This document shows positions 25,123 to 33,610 of a stretch of DNA of 64,000 nt, in pieces. The stretch spans positions 248,001-312,000 of the forward strand of contig NZ_SMFQ01000004.1 of assembly GCF_004339015.1 (NCBI RefSeq). Direction: 5' to 3'. This stretch comes from Cocleimonas flava. Lineage in GTDB: Bacteria > Pseudomonadota > Gammaproteobacteria > Thiotrichales > Thiotrichaceae. The first letter of the stretch is position 1. Each line of letters opens with the position of its first letter. The translations under genes were made by a program, and so were the position numbers. A model generated the notes under the pieces. The model searched no databases. It was not told the DNA's origin and saw only the letters and a program-made list of their open reading frames with translations.

Positions 25123-25274
25123 ACCTCGATTGATATTTCAAGAGGCTCATCTATCTCTATTCCCTGATCCACTAATTGATTTAATAAATTCGGCTCTGTC
25201 CAGGCAAGTAAATGGCTCTCTGCCATCAACAGCATTTCTAGTTCACTGTTATAACAATCGCATTTTTGATTCAT
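25101..25274 (-). CDS. Small hypothetical protein (57 residues)
   Basis: An acidic peptide beginning MNQKCDCYNSELEMLLMAES and ending EVTEANKI. The N-terminal CDC could bind metal or form a disulfide. A GAG-containing sequence precedes the ATG. It lies between, and in the same direction as, the 126- and 110-residue genes with short gaps. The end of the frame is built from the tandem 10-base repeats. The family is not recognised. Confidence 0.45.
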   Translation of the reverse strand: MNQKCDCYNSELEMLLMAESHLLAWTEPNLLNQLVDQGIEIDEPLEISIEVTEANKI

Positions 25275-25296
25275 CGTTCAATCTCGCTCTACAACA

Positions 25297-25677
25297 CTAA
25301 GGCGCTGCTGCTTGAAGAGTCGATATCGGGATTATTTGCTTAGAAGTCTTAGTTGTTTGAATAGCTATTTGATTAGGAAATTTAGTCACAGCTTTGGGGG
25401 CACGTCTTTTCAAACCACCTTGTAACTCTGCCAACTGGATTTTAATGCGTTCATTTGACTGGATGGCCAACAATTCGGCAATGACTGTTAGCTGGTGATC
25501 ACTATCCGTGTTTTGAAAATCATCGATACACAGATCACCGCTTTCGAATAATTGATTTACCTTATCCTCATTGAAATGCAACAACACATCATCATCAAAT
25601 TTATTGTGAATCGAAATAAAAGGGTGACTGCAGTCTAGCCAGGCATTGATATACACATTCATGCTTAAAAAATTCAT
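25297..25677 (-). CDS. Hypothetical protein in the iron/heme island
   Basis: A 126-residue protein with AGAGAG eight bases before the ATG. The N-terminal half (NVYINAWLDCSHPFISIHNK, then an acidic DDD stretch) looks like a small folded domain. The C-terminal 45 residues are basic and low in complexity (GGLKRRAPKAVTKFPNQIA). No signal peptide or transmembrane helix. Its upstream region contains three 17-base tandem repeats and a weak Fur-like site. Function unknown. Confidence 0.55.
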   Translation of the reverse strand: MNFLSMNVYINAWLDCSHPFISIHNKFDDDVLLHFNEDKVNQLFESGDLCIDDFQNTDSDHQLTVIAELLAIQSNERIKIQLAELQGGLKRRAPKAVTKFPNQIAIQTTKTSKQIIPISTLQAAAP

Positions 25678-25696
25678 ATTTACGCTCTCTATTATG

Positions 25697-25747
25697 TTTA
25701 GATCTATACTATTTTTAGATCTATACTATTTTTAGATCTGTACTGAG
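25697..25747. repeat. Three tandem 17-base direct repeats
   Basis: TTTAGATCTATACTAT recurs exactly every 17 bases (two exact copies and a third with one change, TTTAGATCTGTACTGA). It lies 20-70 bases upstream of the 126-residue gene, so it could be an operator array or slipped-strand duplication. Confidence 0.75.
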
Positions 25748-25790
25748 ATTGATTTCGATAAAAAGCTTAGAGTGAAAAAAGCTAAAGCTC

Positions 25791-25807
25791 GTTATCGATT
25801 ATCAATC
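25791..25807. promoter_or_regulatory. Weak Fur-like site
   Basis: GTTATCGATTATCAATC contains two consecutive TTATC hexamer-type units in the spacing of Fur arrays. It is about 115 bases upstream of the 126-residue gene and much poorer than the other three Fur boxes. Confidence 0.3.
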
Positions 25808-25912
25808 TCACCTAAGACTGATTGAGTAAAAAAGATCTGGCTAGCACGAGACGGGGTAGAACACGTATTGGCTTGAACATAAAAAACATAACTAACACTT
25901 ACCAAAGAAAAG

Positions 25913-26107
25913 TTATGTCTCTTTGAGGAACACTTTGTACTGCTTGGGTAATAATGATTGTTCAGCAGCAGTCAGGATTAATTTTCCTCGTCTGGTAATT
26001 GATAACAAATACTGCTTATCAGCATGACGGAGGATGGCTTTTTTATTGCCATTCATGATTTTACTAACATCTATCTGATTCATATCTTCTGAAACCATTT
26101 TATTCAC
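25913..26107 (-). CDS. hemP: Hemin uptake protein HemP
   Basis: A protein of up to 64 residues whose core, QIDVSKIMNGNKKAILRHAD followed by KQYLLSITRRGKLILT, matches the HemP/HmuP family (PF10636). HemP is a small cytosolic regulator needed for expression of heme-uptake receptors in several proteobacteria. GTG at 26107 is the longest start; ATG at 26098 and ATG at 26083 (with AGAAG close by) are alternatives. A Fur box lies 22 bases upstream and is shared with the divergent Fur paralogue 2. No heme receptor gene lies in the window. Confidence 0.85.
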   Translation of the reverse strand: MNKMVSEDMNQIDVSKIMNGNKKAILRHADKQYLLSITRRGKLILTAAEQSLLPKQYKVFLKET

Positions 26108-26128
26108 TAGTTGTTAACTCTAAATACA

Positions 26129-26147
26129 AATGATAACGATTATCATT
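26129..26147. promoter_or_regulatory. Fur box in the divergent hemP / Fur paralogue 2 promoter
   Basis: AATGATAACGATTATCATT is a perfect 8-3-8 inverted repeat matching the Fur consensus. It is positioned to control both hemP and the second Fur-family gene. Confidence 0.87.
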
Positions 26148-26243
26148 ACTATTGCAACTCTTTTTTTCTTTATGGTAACTTCCGCAGACAACCCTCATAA
26201 GATAAACTCTCGGTTTTTCTGTTGTGGTGAAGGTAATAACATC

Positions 26244-26648
26244 GTGAATAAAAATGATATTAAAGAGGCTGGTTTCAGGGTCACAAGACCCAGAGTAGAA
26301 ATATTGAAGCTTCTGGAAACTTCAGAAAAACAGCATTACGGCGCAGAAGAAATTTATCAGGAGTTACTCAGTCAGGGAATCAAAGTGGGGATTGCAACGG
26401 TCTACCGCGTACTGACCCAATTTGTTGAAGCTGGCCTGGTGATCAAACACAATTTTGAAGGTGATCAATGTGTTTTTGAGTTAGACACTGGTGAACATCA
26501 TGATCATATGGTTGATATGAAAACAGGTAAGATCATTGAGTTTCATGATGAGATTATCGAACAAAGACAAAGAGAAATTGCTGAAGAACACGGCTTCGTG
26601 CTGATGGAACACTCACTAACTCTTTATGGTGAATTTAAGGAGAAGTAA
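26244..26648 (+). CDS. fur: Fur-family ferric uptake regulator, paralogue 2
   Basis: The preferred start is GTG at 26244 (AAGG about nine bases upstream), giving 134 residues. A longer frame back to 26130 would run through the Fur box and encode a spurious hydrophobic leader. Winged helix: AEEIYQELLSQGIKVGIATV, then YRVL. Metal-binding region: HHDHMVDMKTGKIIEFHDEI. It is closer than paralogue 1 to classical Fur in the block REIAEEHGFVLMEHSLTLYG, so fur is the better name here. No CxxC zinc site. The two paralogues share the unusual HDHM-(V/I)-D-(M/I) sequence and probably arose by duplication. Confidence 0.88.
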   Translation: MNKNDIKEAGFRVTRPRVEILKLLETSEKQHYGAEEIYQELLSQGIKVGIATVYRVLTQFVEAGLVIKHNFEGDQCVFELDTGEHHDHMVDMKTGKIIEFHDEIIEQRQREIAEEHGFVLMEHSLTLYGEFKEK

Positions 26649-26667
26649 CTCTTTTGATTGTATAAAT

Positions 26668-26697
26668 TTACACCCCCCTACTTACGGGCAGTTTTTT
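26668..26697 (+). repeat. C-rich dispersed repeat, copy 7
   Basis: TTACACCCCCCTACTTA, then CGGGCAG and a six-base T-tract, 20 bases after the Fur paralogue 2 stop codon. Likely serves as, or replaces, its terminator. Confidence 0.75.
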
Positions 26698-26963
26698 CTG
26701 GAACGCATGCCTGATATTTAATGATGCTCTCATTCAGGTCCGTTCTTTTCTAGATACCTTCTTTAATTAATACGTTATTTGTTAGTAATACCTCTATTGC
26801 TACTTACGTTATTTTATCTAAATACGCGCCAACATCCCCTACTCTTCCCTCCTTTAAAATAGTTCTCATAACACTTTTTTTCTGCTGGTTTAAAGTGGCT
26901 CCCACACTATTTTTAATTTTTCTTGATAAATGTTAGTTTTTTTATGAAAAAAAATAGATCGCT

Positions 26964-27005
26964 TTGTGAATTATCAAAGACACCCCTTATGATACCGACT
27001 TTAAT
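26964..27005 (+). promoter_or_regulatory. FNR/CRP-type site and -10 element for cydA
   Basis: TTGTGAATTATCAA (26964-26977) matches the FNR consensus TTGAT-N4-ATCAA at 8 of 10 positions; its left half is CRP-like TGTGA. If its centre is at -41.5, the -10 hexamer should lie at 27000-27005, where TTTAAT (5 of 6 to TATAAT) is found. This is the class II arrangement expected for oxygen-responsive control of cytochrome bd. Confidence 0.5.
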
Positions 27006-27071
27006 TAGCGCTTTCTTATTTACTAATACTTAATAATTTACTAACACTTTATACACGAGAGCATATTTATC

Positions 27072-28676
27072 ATGATTCCAGAAGAAGTCGTCGATATATC
27101 GCGTTTGCAGTTCGCAACAGTCGCTTTATATCATTTTATATTTGTACCATTAACCCTGGGAATGACATTCATACTGGCCATTATGGAATCAGTCTATGTG
27201 ATGACCGGTAAACAGATTTACAAGGACATGGTGATGTTCTGGGGTAAATTATTCGGCATTAACTTTGCCTTAGGTGTTGCCACAGGTTTGACCATGGAGT
27301 TCCAATTCGGCACCAACTGGTCGTACTATTCGCATTATGTGGGGGATATTTTCGGTGCCCCGCTGGCGATTGAAGGTTTGATGGCATTCTTTCTGGAATC
27401 AACCTTTGTCGGCATATTCTTCTTTGGCTGGGATCGTTTAAGCAAAGTCTCTCATTTAACCGTAACCTGGTTAATGGCTCTTGGTACTAACTTTTCGGCC
27501 CTGTGGATTTTAATCGCTAATGGCTGGATGCAAAATCCGGTTGGTGCAGAATTCAATATCGAAACCATGCGCATGGAAATGACTAGCTTTTCTGAGGTTT
27601 TATTCAACCCTGTTGCACAGGTGAAGTTTATTCATACGGTTTCAGCGGGTTATGTCGCTGGTTCTATGTTTGTCTTAAGTATCAGTGCCTGGTATTTGAT
27701 AAAGAAACGTGATGTTGGCTTTGCCAAACGTTCTTTTGCCATTGCTGCGGGCTTCGGTTTAGCTTCCATTTTATCCGTTATTTTACTCGGTGATGAAAGT
27801 GGCTATGAAACGGGTGAGTTACAAAAAGCAAAACTCGCGGCCATTGAAGCCGAGTGGGAAACAGAACCCGCACCCGCTGCGTTTACCTTATTCGGATTCC
27901 CTGATCAGGACGCACAGGAAACACACAATGCGGTGAAAATTCCTTATGCTTTAGGCATTATCGCCACTCGCTCACTGGATGAAGAAGTGAAAGGCTTAAA
28001 GGATATTATTGCTGAAAATGAAGACCGTATCCGTAACAGTAAACACACTTATGCGCTGTTCGAAAAAGTGCGTAAAGGTGAAGCATCAGCAGTTGAAAAA
28101 GAAAGCTTTAACGAGTCTAAAGGTGAGCTTGGTTATGCCCTGCACTTAAAGCAGTTTGCACCGAATGTTGTGGATGCAACTGAAGAGCAAATCAAAGCGG
28201 CAGCTAAAGACACCATCCCACATGTTGCACCCATTTTCTGGTCTTTCCGCATTATGGTCGCAGCAGGTTTTACCATGCTTTTAGTATTTGGTCTGGCATT
28301 TATCTTTACTGCACGACGTACTGTTTTCACTAAGCGCTGGTTCCTATGGGTGTCATTCCTCTGTTTACCGCTGCCCTGGGTAGCTATCGAGACTGGTTGG
28401 TTCGTTGCCGAGTATGGCCGTCAACCATGGGCTGTGGGTGAGATTTTACCAACGTCTATGGCGGTATCTTCACTTACTTATAACGATGTTCTTTATAGTT
28501 TAATTGGCTTCGTGGTTTTCTACACCATTCTATTGGTGATCGAAGTATACCTTATGCAAAAGTTTGCACGTTTAGGTCCAAGTAGCTTACATACTGGTCG
28601 TTACTACCACGAAAAAGAAGGTGGAAAAATGTATCACGCACCACATTCATCAACCCCAGAAGCTGAGTTGTTATAA
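27072..28676 (+). CDS. cydA: Cytochrome bd ubiquinol oxidase subunit I
   Basis: A 534-residue polytopic membrane protein of the long Q-loop (E. coli-type) CydA class. Heme ligands are H21 (ALYHFIF), H188 ([10 protein letters not shown]) and M395 (FRIMVAAGF). [12 protein letters not shown] is the conserved quinol/heme region near the C-terminal helices. Together with CydB and CydX it reduces O2 to water with high affinity, using quinol, at the cytoplasmic membrane. It is the first gene of cydABX and is followed by cydDC. Probably induced at low oxygen through the upstream FNR-like site. Confidence 0.97.
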   Translation: MIPEEVVDISRLQFATVALYHFIFVPLTLGMTFILAIMESVYVMTGKQIYKDMVMFWGKLFGINFALGVATGLTMEFQFGTNWSYYSHYVGDIFGAPLAIEGLMAFFLESTFVGIFFFGWDRLSKVSHLTVTWLMALGTNFSALWILIANGWMQNPVGAEFNIETMRMEMTSFSEVLFNPVAQVKFIHTVSAGYVAGSMFVLSISAWYLIKKRDVGFAKRSFAIAAGFGLASILSVILLGDESGYETGELQKAKLAAIEAEWETEPAPAAFTLFGFPDQDAQETHNAVKIPYALGIIATRSLDEEVKGLKDIIAENEDRIRNSKHTYALFEKVRKGEASAVEKESFNESKGELGYALHLKQFAPNVVDATEEQIKAAAKDTIPHVAPIFWSFRIMVAAGFTMLLVFGLAFIFTARRTVFTKRWFLWVSFLCLPLPWVAIETGWFVAEYGRQPWAVGEILPTSMAVSSLTYNDVLYSLIGFVVFYTILLVIEVYLMQKFARLGPSSLHTGRYYHEKEGGKMYHAPHSSTPEAELL

Positions 28677-28684
28677 GGAGAACT

Positions 28685-29833
28685 ATGATGGAATTTATCG
28701 ATTACACAACGCTTAAAATGGTCTGGTGGTTACTCGTTGGCATACTCTGGCTAGGCTTTGCAATGACAGAAGGCTTTGATATGGGCGTCGGCATGTTATT
28801 ACCCTTCGTAGGCAAAACAGACGAAGAACGCCGTGTTGCTATCAATGCGGTTGCCCCGCATTGGGATGGCAATCAGGTATGGTTAATACTGGCTGCTGGC
28901 GCGATTTTTGCGGCATGGCCGATTGTTTATGCGACCACTTTTTCAGGGTTTTATCTGGCATTAATGCTAATGCTATTTTCTCTGTTCTTTAGACCAGTTG
29001 GATTTGATTATCGTTCTAAACTAGAAAACAAAAAATGGCGCAGTACCTGGGATTGGGGTTTATTCATTTCGGGAATCGTTCCACCATTAATTTTGGGCGT
29101 TGCATTTGGTAACCTGTTTTTAGGTGTGCCTTTTCACTATGACGATTATTTACGTTCATTCTATGACGGAAACTTTTTTGGCCTATTGCATCCGTTTGCT
29201 GTACTTTCTGGTTTACTCGCTATCTCAATGTTTGTGATGCATGGCGGTGCATATCTCATGATGCGTTGTGGCGACGAAGTCTATAACCGCACCCGCACTT
29301 ACACGCAATTTGCGGCGATTGCTGTGATCGCACTGTTTGCAATTGAAGGTTTGTGGTTGTGGACGAGTATTGATGGTTATGCTCTAACAAGCGAAATCAA
29401 TACCGGAGCACCTGCGAACCCATTGGGTAAAACTGTGGAAATCTTTGAAGGTGCATGGCTAACAAATTACACTGAATATCCACTTACTATGATCGCGCCA
29501 ATTGTTGGTTTTGTAGCAGCATTTGGAGCATTTTTATCGGCTCGCGCGCGTAAAGCCGGTATAGCTTTTGCCATGACTACTATGAGCATGTTTGGAATAA
29601 TCTTGACGGGTGCATTTTCACTGTTCCCTTTCATTCTTCCATCAAGCGTTAACCCAAGTCATAGCTTAACGATTTGGGATGCCGCTTCCAGTGAATTAAC
29701 CTTATCAATCATGTTATTTGCAACCCTATTATTCGTACCCATTATTTTGATTTACACCGTTTGGTGTTACGTAAAACTTTGGGGTAAATACAGTGTTGAA
29801 GACATTCGTGAGAAACAGCACAGCCTTTATTAA
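28685..29833 (+). CDS. cydB: Cytochrome bd ubiquinol oxidase subunit II
   Basis: A 382-residue membrane protein with the CydB N-terminal signature LWWLLVG-like (MVWWLLVGILWLGFAMTEGF) and repeated helix pairs. Length agrees with E. coli CydB (379). It is the structural partner of CydA, with no heme of its own. AAGGAG precedes the ATG, eight bases after the cydA stop. Confidence 0.97.
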   Translation: MMEFIDYTTLKMVWWLLVGILWLGFAMTEGFDMGVGMLLPFVGKTDEERRVAINAVAPHWDGNQVWLILAAGAIFAAWPIVYATTFSGFYLALMLMLFSLFFRPVGFDYRSKLENKKWRSTWDWGLFISGIVPPLILGVAFGNLFLGVPFHYDDYLRSFYDGNFFGLLHPFAVLSGLLAISMFVMHGGAYLMMRCGDEVYNRTRTYTQFAAIAVIALFAIEGLWLWTSIDGYALTSEINTGAPANPLGKTVEIFEGAWLTNYTEYPLTMIAPIVGFVAAFGAFLSARARKAGIAFAMTTMSMFGIILTGAFSLFPFILPSSVNPSHSLTIWDAASSELTLSIMLFATLLFVPIILIYTVWCYVKLWGKYSVEDIREKQHSLY

Positions 29834-29857
29834 TTAAAGTACAAATAGGAGAAAATT

Positions 29858-29959
29858 ATGTGGTATTTTGCCTGGATTCTTGGTGTTTTACTGGCTTGTG
29901 CTTTTGGCATCATTAACGTCATGTGGCTTGAGCTAAATGGCCTTGATGAAGATGAGTAA
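29858..29959 (+). CDS. cydX: Cytochrome bd small subunit CydX
   Basis: A 33-residue single-helix protein, MWYFAWILGVLLACAFGIIN followed by VMWLELNG and an acidic tail. This is the YbgT/CydX family pattern (MWYFAWILG start, AFGIINA-like core). GGAG lies seven bases before the ATG, 24 bases after cydB. CydX stabilises the CydAB heme centre and is required for full oxidase activity. Confidence 0.95.
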   Translation: MWYFAWILGVLLACAFGIINVMWLELNGLDEDE

Positions 29960-30005
29960 ACGTTAACTAATAAGATGTCTAAAAAACCAAGTAAGATATG
30001 TGGCT

Positions 30006-31874
30006 ATGTCTGACGCCAAAGATTCTGCTAGTCCAGAATTTCTTAAAGCTCAAAAGAAAACGACGGGCGCATACTTACGCTTTTCAGTAGGTCTGGGATT
30101 ATTATCAGGCCTACTGCTGATTGCTCAGGCCTGGTGTCTGGCAAACATTATCAACAATGTCATCTTTGAAAAGGCAACAGTAGCTAATTTAAGCAGCTAC
30201 TTTGTTGCTTTATTTTTTGTCTATCTGTTTCGTGCCGGGCTCAATTGGGCTTCGGAGTACACAGCGGTAGAAGCGGCTCTTCGCGTTAAACGCGACCTAA
30301 GAAAAAAACTACATGATCGCTTATTCGAAGTCGGTCCCTTATCTTTGAATAACGAACGTAGTGGCGAACTCATCAACACCGTTGTCGATGGTGTCGATGC
30401 ACTGGAAAATTACTATGCACGGTATCTGCCTACCATGTCATTGGTGGCACTTATCCCGCTTTCCATTCTGGTTTTCATCTTCCCCATCGATTGGATTTCG
30501 GGTGTCATTATGCTGGTGACAGCCCCTCTGATTCCGTTTTTCATGATCATGATTGGCAAAGGTACTGAGCGCCTGAATAAAAAACAATGGCGCAAACTGG
30601 CAAGAATGAGCGCCCATTTTCTGGATATGATTCAAGGCCTCACAACACTCAAATTGTTCAATGCCAGTCGTCGAGAATCCCAACTCATCGCCCGAATTTC
30701 AGATGATTACCGCAAAAGCACCATGTCGGTTTTGCGTGTGGCCTTCTTGTCATCATTATTACTAGAATTTTTATCAACCGTGAGTATTGCGATGGTCGCG
30801 GTATTGATTGGTTTTCGTTTGATGTATGGCGAGTTAGATTTCTTCTATGGCTTTTTTGCGTTACTGCTAGCTCCTGAGTTTTATCAACCGTTGCGCAATA
30901 TGGGAACCCATTATCACGCGCGTATGGAAGCTATTGGTGCAGCTGAAAAAATGATTGAAATATTGCATCCTGATGACGTTGAAAGTGAAGATACTTTGAT
31001 TAAGAGTTCTTTGGTTAAGAGCGCTATGCATAACGATGTTACGGTTAATAAAGATTTAGCTTCTAGTTCATCTAGTGAATTGTCTCAGAGCAGTTCTATT
31101 GAGAACAAAACCCTTGGAATAACTAATTCCATAGAAATTGAATTTAAGGATGTCAGTTTTGAGTACGAACCTGGCCGCCCTGCACTTGAGCATCTTTCAC
31201 TAAACATTCATCCCAATGAGAATATTGCCATTGTTGGCTCAAGTGGCGCGGGTAAAAGTACGCTGATGAACTTGTTACTTGGTTTTATCAGTCCGCAGCA
31301 AGGTGAGATTGTTATCAATCAAAAGCCGTTGAGACATGATCATCTCAATGAATGGAGACACAATATCGCCTGGATGCCACAACGCGCGCATCTATTCCAG
31401 GGAACCATCAGAGAAAATATATGTTTGGCAAACCCATCCGCCAATGATTCAGTAATGAAAAATGCCGCAAAATCAGCGTTGATTGATGAATATATCGAGT
31501 CACTGCCTGACAGCTATGACACTCACATAGGAGAACGCGGTGCAGGATTATCGGGCGGACAAATCCAGAGAATCGCTTTGGCGCGAGCATTCTTAAAAGA
31601 TGCGCCATTATTATTGCTCGATGAGCCAACAGCTCATTTAGATCAGGAAAGTGAGTTACTCATTCAACAAAGTCTGCAACTACTCTCACAAAACCGTTGC
31701 GTCATCAGTATCGCCCATAGACTGAATACCGTACAACAGGCTGATCGCGTGGTATTACTCGAAAAAGGCCGCGTGGTTGCAATCGCTAACCATCAAACCT
31801 TGATGGCAGAAAACCCCTTATATCAAAAAATGGTCGATCTTTTCGAACAGGGAGATCAACACCATGATGAGTGA
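30006..31874 (+). CDS. cydD: Heterodimeric ABC exporter subunit CydD
   Basis: About 622 residues from the ATG at 30006; a GTG at 30000 is an alternative. An N-terminal six-helix ABC transmembrane domain is followed by an ATPase domain with Walker A GSSGAGKST, signature LSGGQIQRIALARA and Walker B LLLLDEP. CydDC exports cysteine and glutathione or otherwise supports periplasmic redox balance and heme insertion into cytochrome bd. A Ser-rich linker (about 31000-31130) between the two domains is longer than usual. Overlaps cydC by 11 bases. Confidence 0.94.
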   Translation: MSDAKDSASPEFLKAQKKTTGAYLRFSVGLGLLSGLLLIAQAWCLANIINNVIFEKATVANLSSYFVALFFVYLFRAGLNWASEYTAVEAALRVKRDLRKKLHDRLFEVGPLSLNNERSGELINTVVDGVDALENYYARYLPTMSLVALIPLSILVFIFPIDWISGVIMLVTAPLIPFFMIMIGKGTERLNKKQWRKLARMSAHFLDMIQGLTTLKLFNASRRESQLIARISDDYRKSTMSVLRVAFLSSLLLEFLSTVSIAMVAVLIGFRLMYGELDFFYGFFALLLAPEFYQPLRNMGTHYHARMEAIGAAEKMIEILHPDDVESEDTLIKSSLVKSAMHNDVTVNKDLASSSSSELSQSSSIENKTLGITNSIEIEFKDVSFEYEPGRPALEHLSLNIHPNENIAIVGSSGAGKSTLMNLLLGFISPQQGEIVINQKPLRHDHLNEWRHNIAWMPQRAHLFQGTIRENICLANPSANDSVMKNAAKSALIDEYIESLPDSYDTHIGERGAGLSGGQIQRIALARAFLKDAPLLLLDEPTAHLDQESELLIQQSLQLLSQNRCVISIAHRLNTVQQADRVVLLEKGRVVAIANHQTLMAENPLYQKMVDLFEQGDQHHDE

Positions 31875-33552
31875 TTTTCAAGTCATGCGCAGGTTGTTTA
31901 CCCTGATCAAACCGTGGTGGGGCTGGATGTTGCTTGGGGTGGTGTTATCTCTGCTCACCATTTTGGCTAATATCGGGCTTATGGCTTTATCTGGCTGGTT
32001 TATCGCCAGTATGGCAATCGCAGGAATAACAGGCGCGGCGATTAATTATTTTACACCCGCCGCATTAATACGCGCTTTTGCCATTATCCGAACAAGCAGT
32101 CGATATGCAGAGCGTCTTGTTACCCACGAAGCAACGTTTCGATTAATCGCCAGTTTACGCAGTTGGTTTTATGATCACTTAGAACCTCTTGCGCCAGCGG
32201 TTATACAAAATTATCGCAGTGGTGATTTACTCAGTAGAATTCGTGCTGATATAGATACTTTAGACAACTTCTATTTACGTATCATCGCACCGGTAACAGT
32301 AGCTTTTATCAGCAGTATTATTATCGTTATATTTCTCTGGCAATATAGTCAGACACTGGCATTGATCGAACTATTCTTTTTAGTTGCCGCGGGTGTTTTA
32401 TTACCTTTGTTGATAAATCGCTGGGGATATTCAGCCTCTAGCAGACAATCAAAAATAACCTCGGAATTACGCTCTGCAGTCATGGATAGCACTCAGGGCA
32501 TGAGTGAGTTATTGATTAATGACGCAGCCAAGCGACATTCTGATTCTGTTGAAAAACTCAGTGAAGGTCTGTTAAAAGATCAGAAATCGCTGGCCACACT
32601 TAATGGTGGCTCACAGGCTATGTCCGGGTTATTGGCAAATTTATGCGTGCTGTTAATGTTGATTATCGCTATCCCAATGGTTAACAGTGAAGCCATCGGG
32701 CCGGCGAGTTTACCGATGCTTGCCCTGTTTACCATGGCAAGTTTTGAAGCGATTATGCCTTTGTCTTTGGCGTTTCAAACCTTACCCACAACACTTGCAG
32801 CGGCGCGTCGATTATTTGATATTGTGGACAGTAAACCTGCCGTTATCGAACCAGAAATTCCACACCCACTGCCAGATTCTGCTGATTTAGTGTTTCACAG
32901 TATGAGCTTACGTTACCCATCACAGGAAACAGACACCTTACAAAACATAAACGTAAACATCCCCACAGGAACGCATATTGCGATTGTTGGACCAAGTGGT
33001 TCGGGCAAGAGTAGTTTAATCAATGCACTAATGAAATTCTGGCCAGTAAGCTCTGGCGAAATCAGTTATGGCGGTGTTCCTATCGAGCATCTCGATGGTG
33101 AAGAACTGCGCTCACAATTCGCCGTTGCATCGCAACACAGCACACTGTTTAATAGCACCATTAAACGCAATTTGTTATTAGCAAATCGAAAAGCTACGGA
33201 CAGTGAATTAGAGTCTGTCTGTAAAGTAGCCCAGATTCATGATTTTATTATGGAACTGCCAGAAGGCTATGACACCTGGATTGGTGAAGCAGGCCACAAA
33301 CTTTCTGGCGGTCAAATGCGTCGCATCAGTATTGCCCGTACTTTATTAAAATCTGCGCCTATTCTGATTTTGGATGAGCCAGGTGAAGGGCTTGACAGTA
33401 TTACCGAAAAAAACATGCTGCATTCAATCATTGAACACAACAAACAACGCACCTTGATCTTAATTACGCATCATCTTTCTGGACTTGATGCGATGGATCA
33501 AATTGTACGTATAGAGAAAGGAAATATTGTCTCTAATCAGGATAAAAAATAA
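31864..33552 (+). CDS. cydC: Heterodimeric ABC exporter subunit CydC
   Basis: A 562-residue ABC exporter half: transmembrane domain starting FTLIKPWWGWMLLGVVLSLL and an ATPase domain with GPSGSGKSS (Walker A), LSGGQMRRISIART (signature) and LILDEPGEGLD (Walker B). The gene overlaps cydD, fixing it as the partner subunit. Needed for assembly of cytochrome bd, whose genes are immediately upstream. The transcript probably ends at the C-rich repeat copy right after the stop codon. Confidence 0.94.
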   Translation: MMSDFQVMRRLFTLIKPWWGWMLLGVVLSLLTILANIGLMALSGWFIASMAIAGITGAAINYFTPAALIRAFAIIRTSSRYAERLVTHEATFRLIASLRSWFYDHLEPLAPAVIQNYRSGDLLSRIRADIDTLDNFYLRIIAPVTVAFISSIIIVIFLWQYSQTLALIELFFLVAAGVLLPLLINRWGYSASSRQSKITSELRSAVMDSTQGMSELLINDAAKRHSDSVEKLSEGLLKDQKSLATLNGGSQAMSGLLANLCVLLMLIIAIPMVNSEAIGPASLPMLALFTMASFEAIMPLSLAFQTLPTTLAAARRLFDIVDSKPAVIEPEIPHPLPDSADLVFHSMSLRYPSQETDTLQNINVNIPTGTHIAIVGPSGSGKSSLINALMKFWPVSSGEISYGGVPIEHLDGEELRSQFAVASQHSTLFNSTIKRNLLLANRKATDSELESVCKVAQIHDFIMELPEGYDTWIGEAGHKLSGGQMRRISIARTLLKSAPILILDEPGEGLDSITEKNMLHSIIEHNKQRTLILITHHLSGLDAMDQIVRIEKGNIVSNQDKK

Positions 33553-33559
33553 ATTGAAA

Positions 33560-33589
33560 GTCACCCCCCTACTTTAAGGCACTTTTTTT
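33560..33589 (+). repeat. C-rich dispersed repeat, copy 8
   Basis: GTCACCCCCCTACTTT, then AAGGCAC and a seven-base T-tract, eight bases after the cydC stop codon and between convergent genes. Confidence 0.75.
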
Positions 33590-33610
33590 ATTACTCGTTA
33601 ATATTACAAG

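Larger units (their letters stand above)
26649..27071. other. Intergenic region with cyd promoter
   Basis: 423 AT-rich bases between the fur paralogue and cydA. It contains a C-rich repeat copy (26668-26697) just after fur and the FNR/CRP-like site and -10 element close to cydA. No convincing ORF or RNA gene was seen between them. Confidence 0.5.

Noticed and set aside
26130-26243. Upstream extension of Fur paralogue 2
   Set aside because: The extension would be translated from within the Fur box and encodes a hydrophobic leader foreign to Fur proteins; GTG 26244 gives the normal length.
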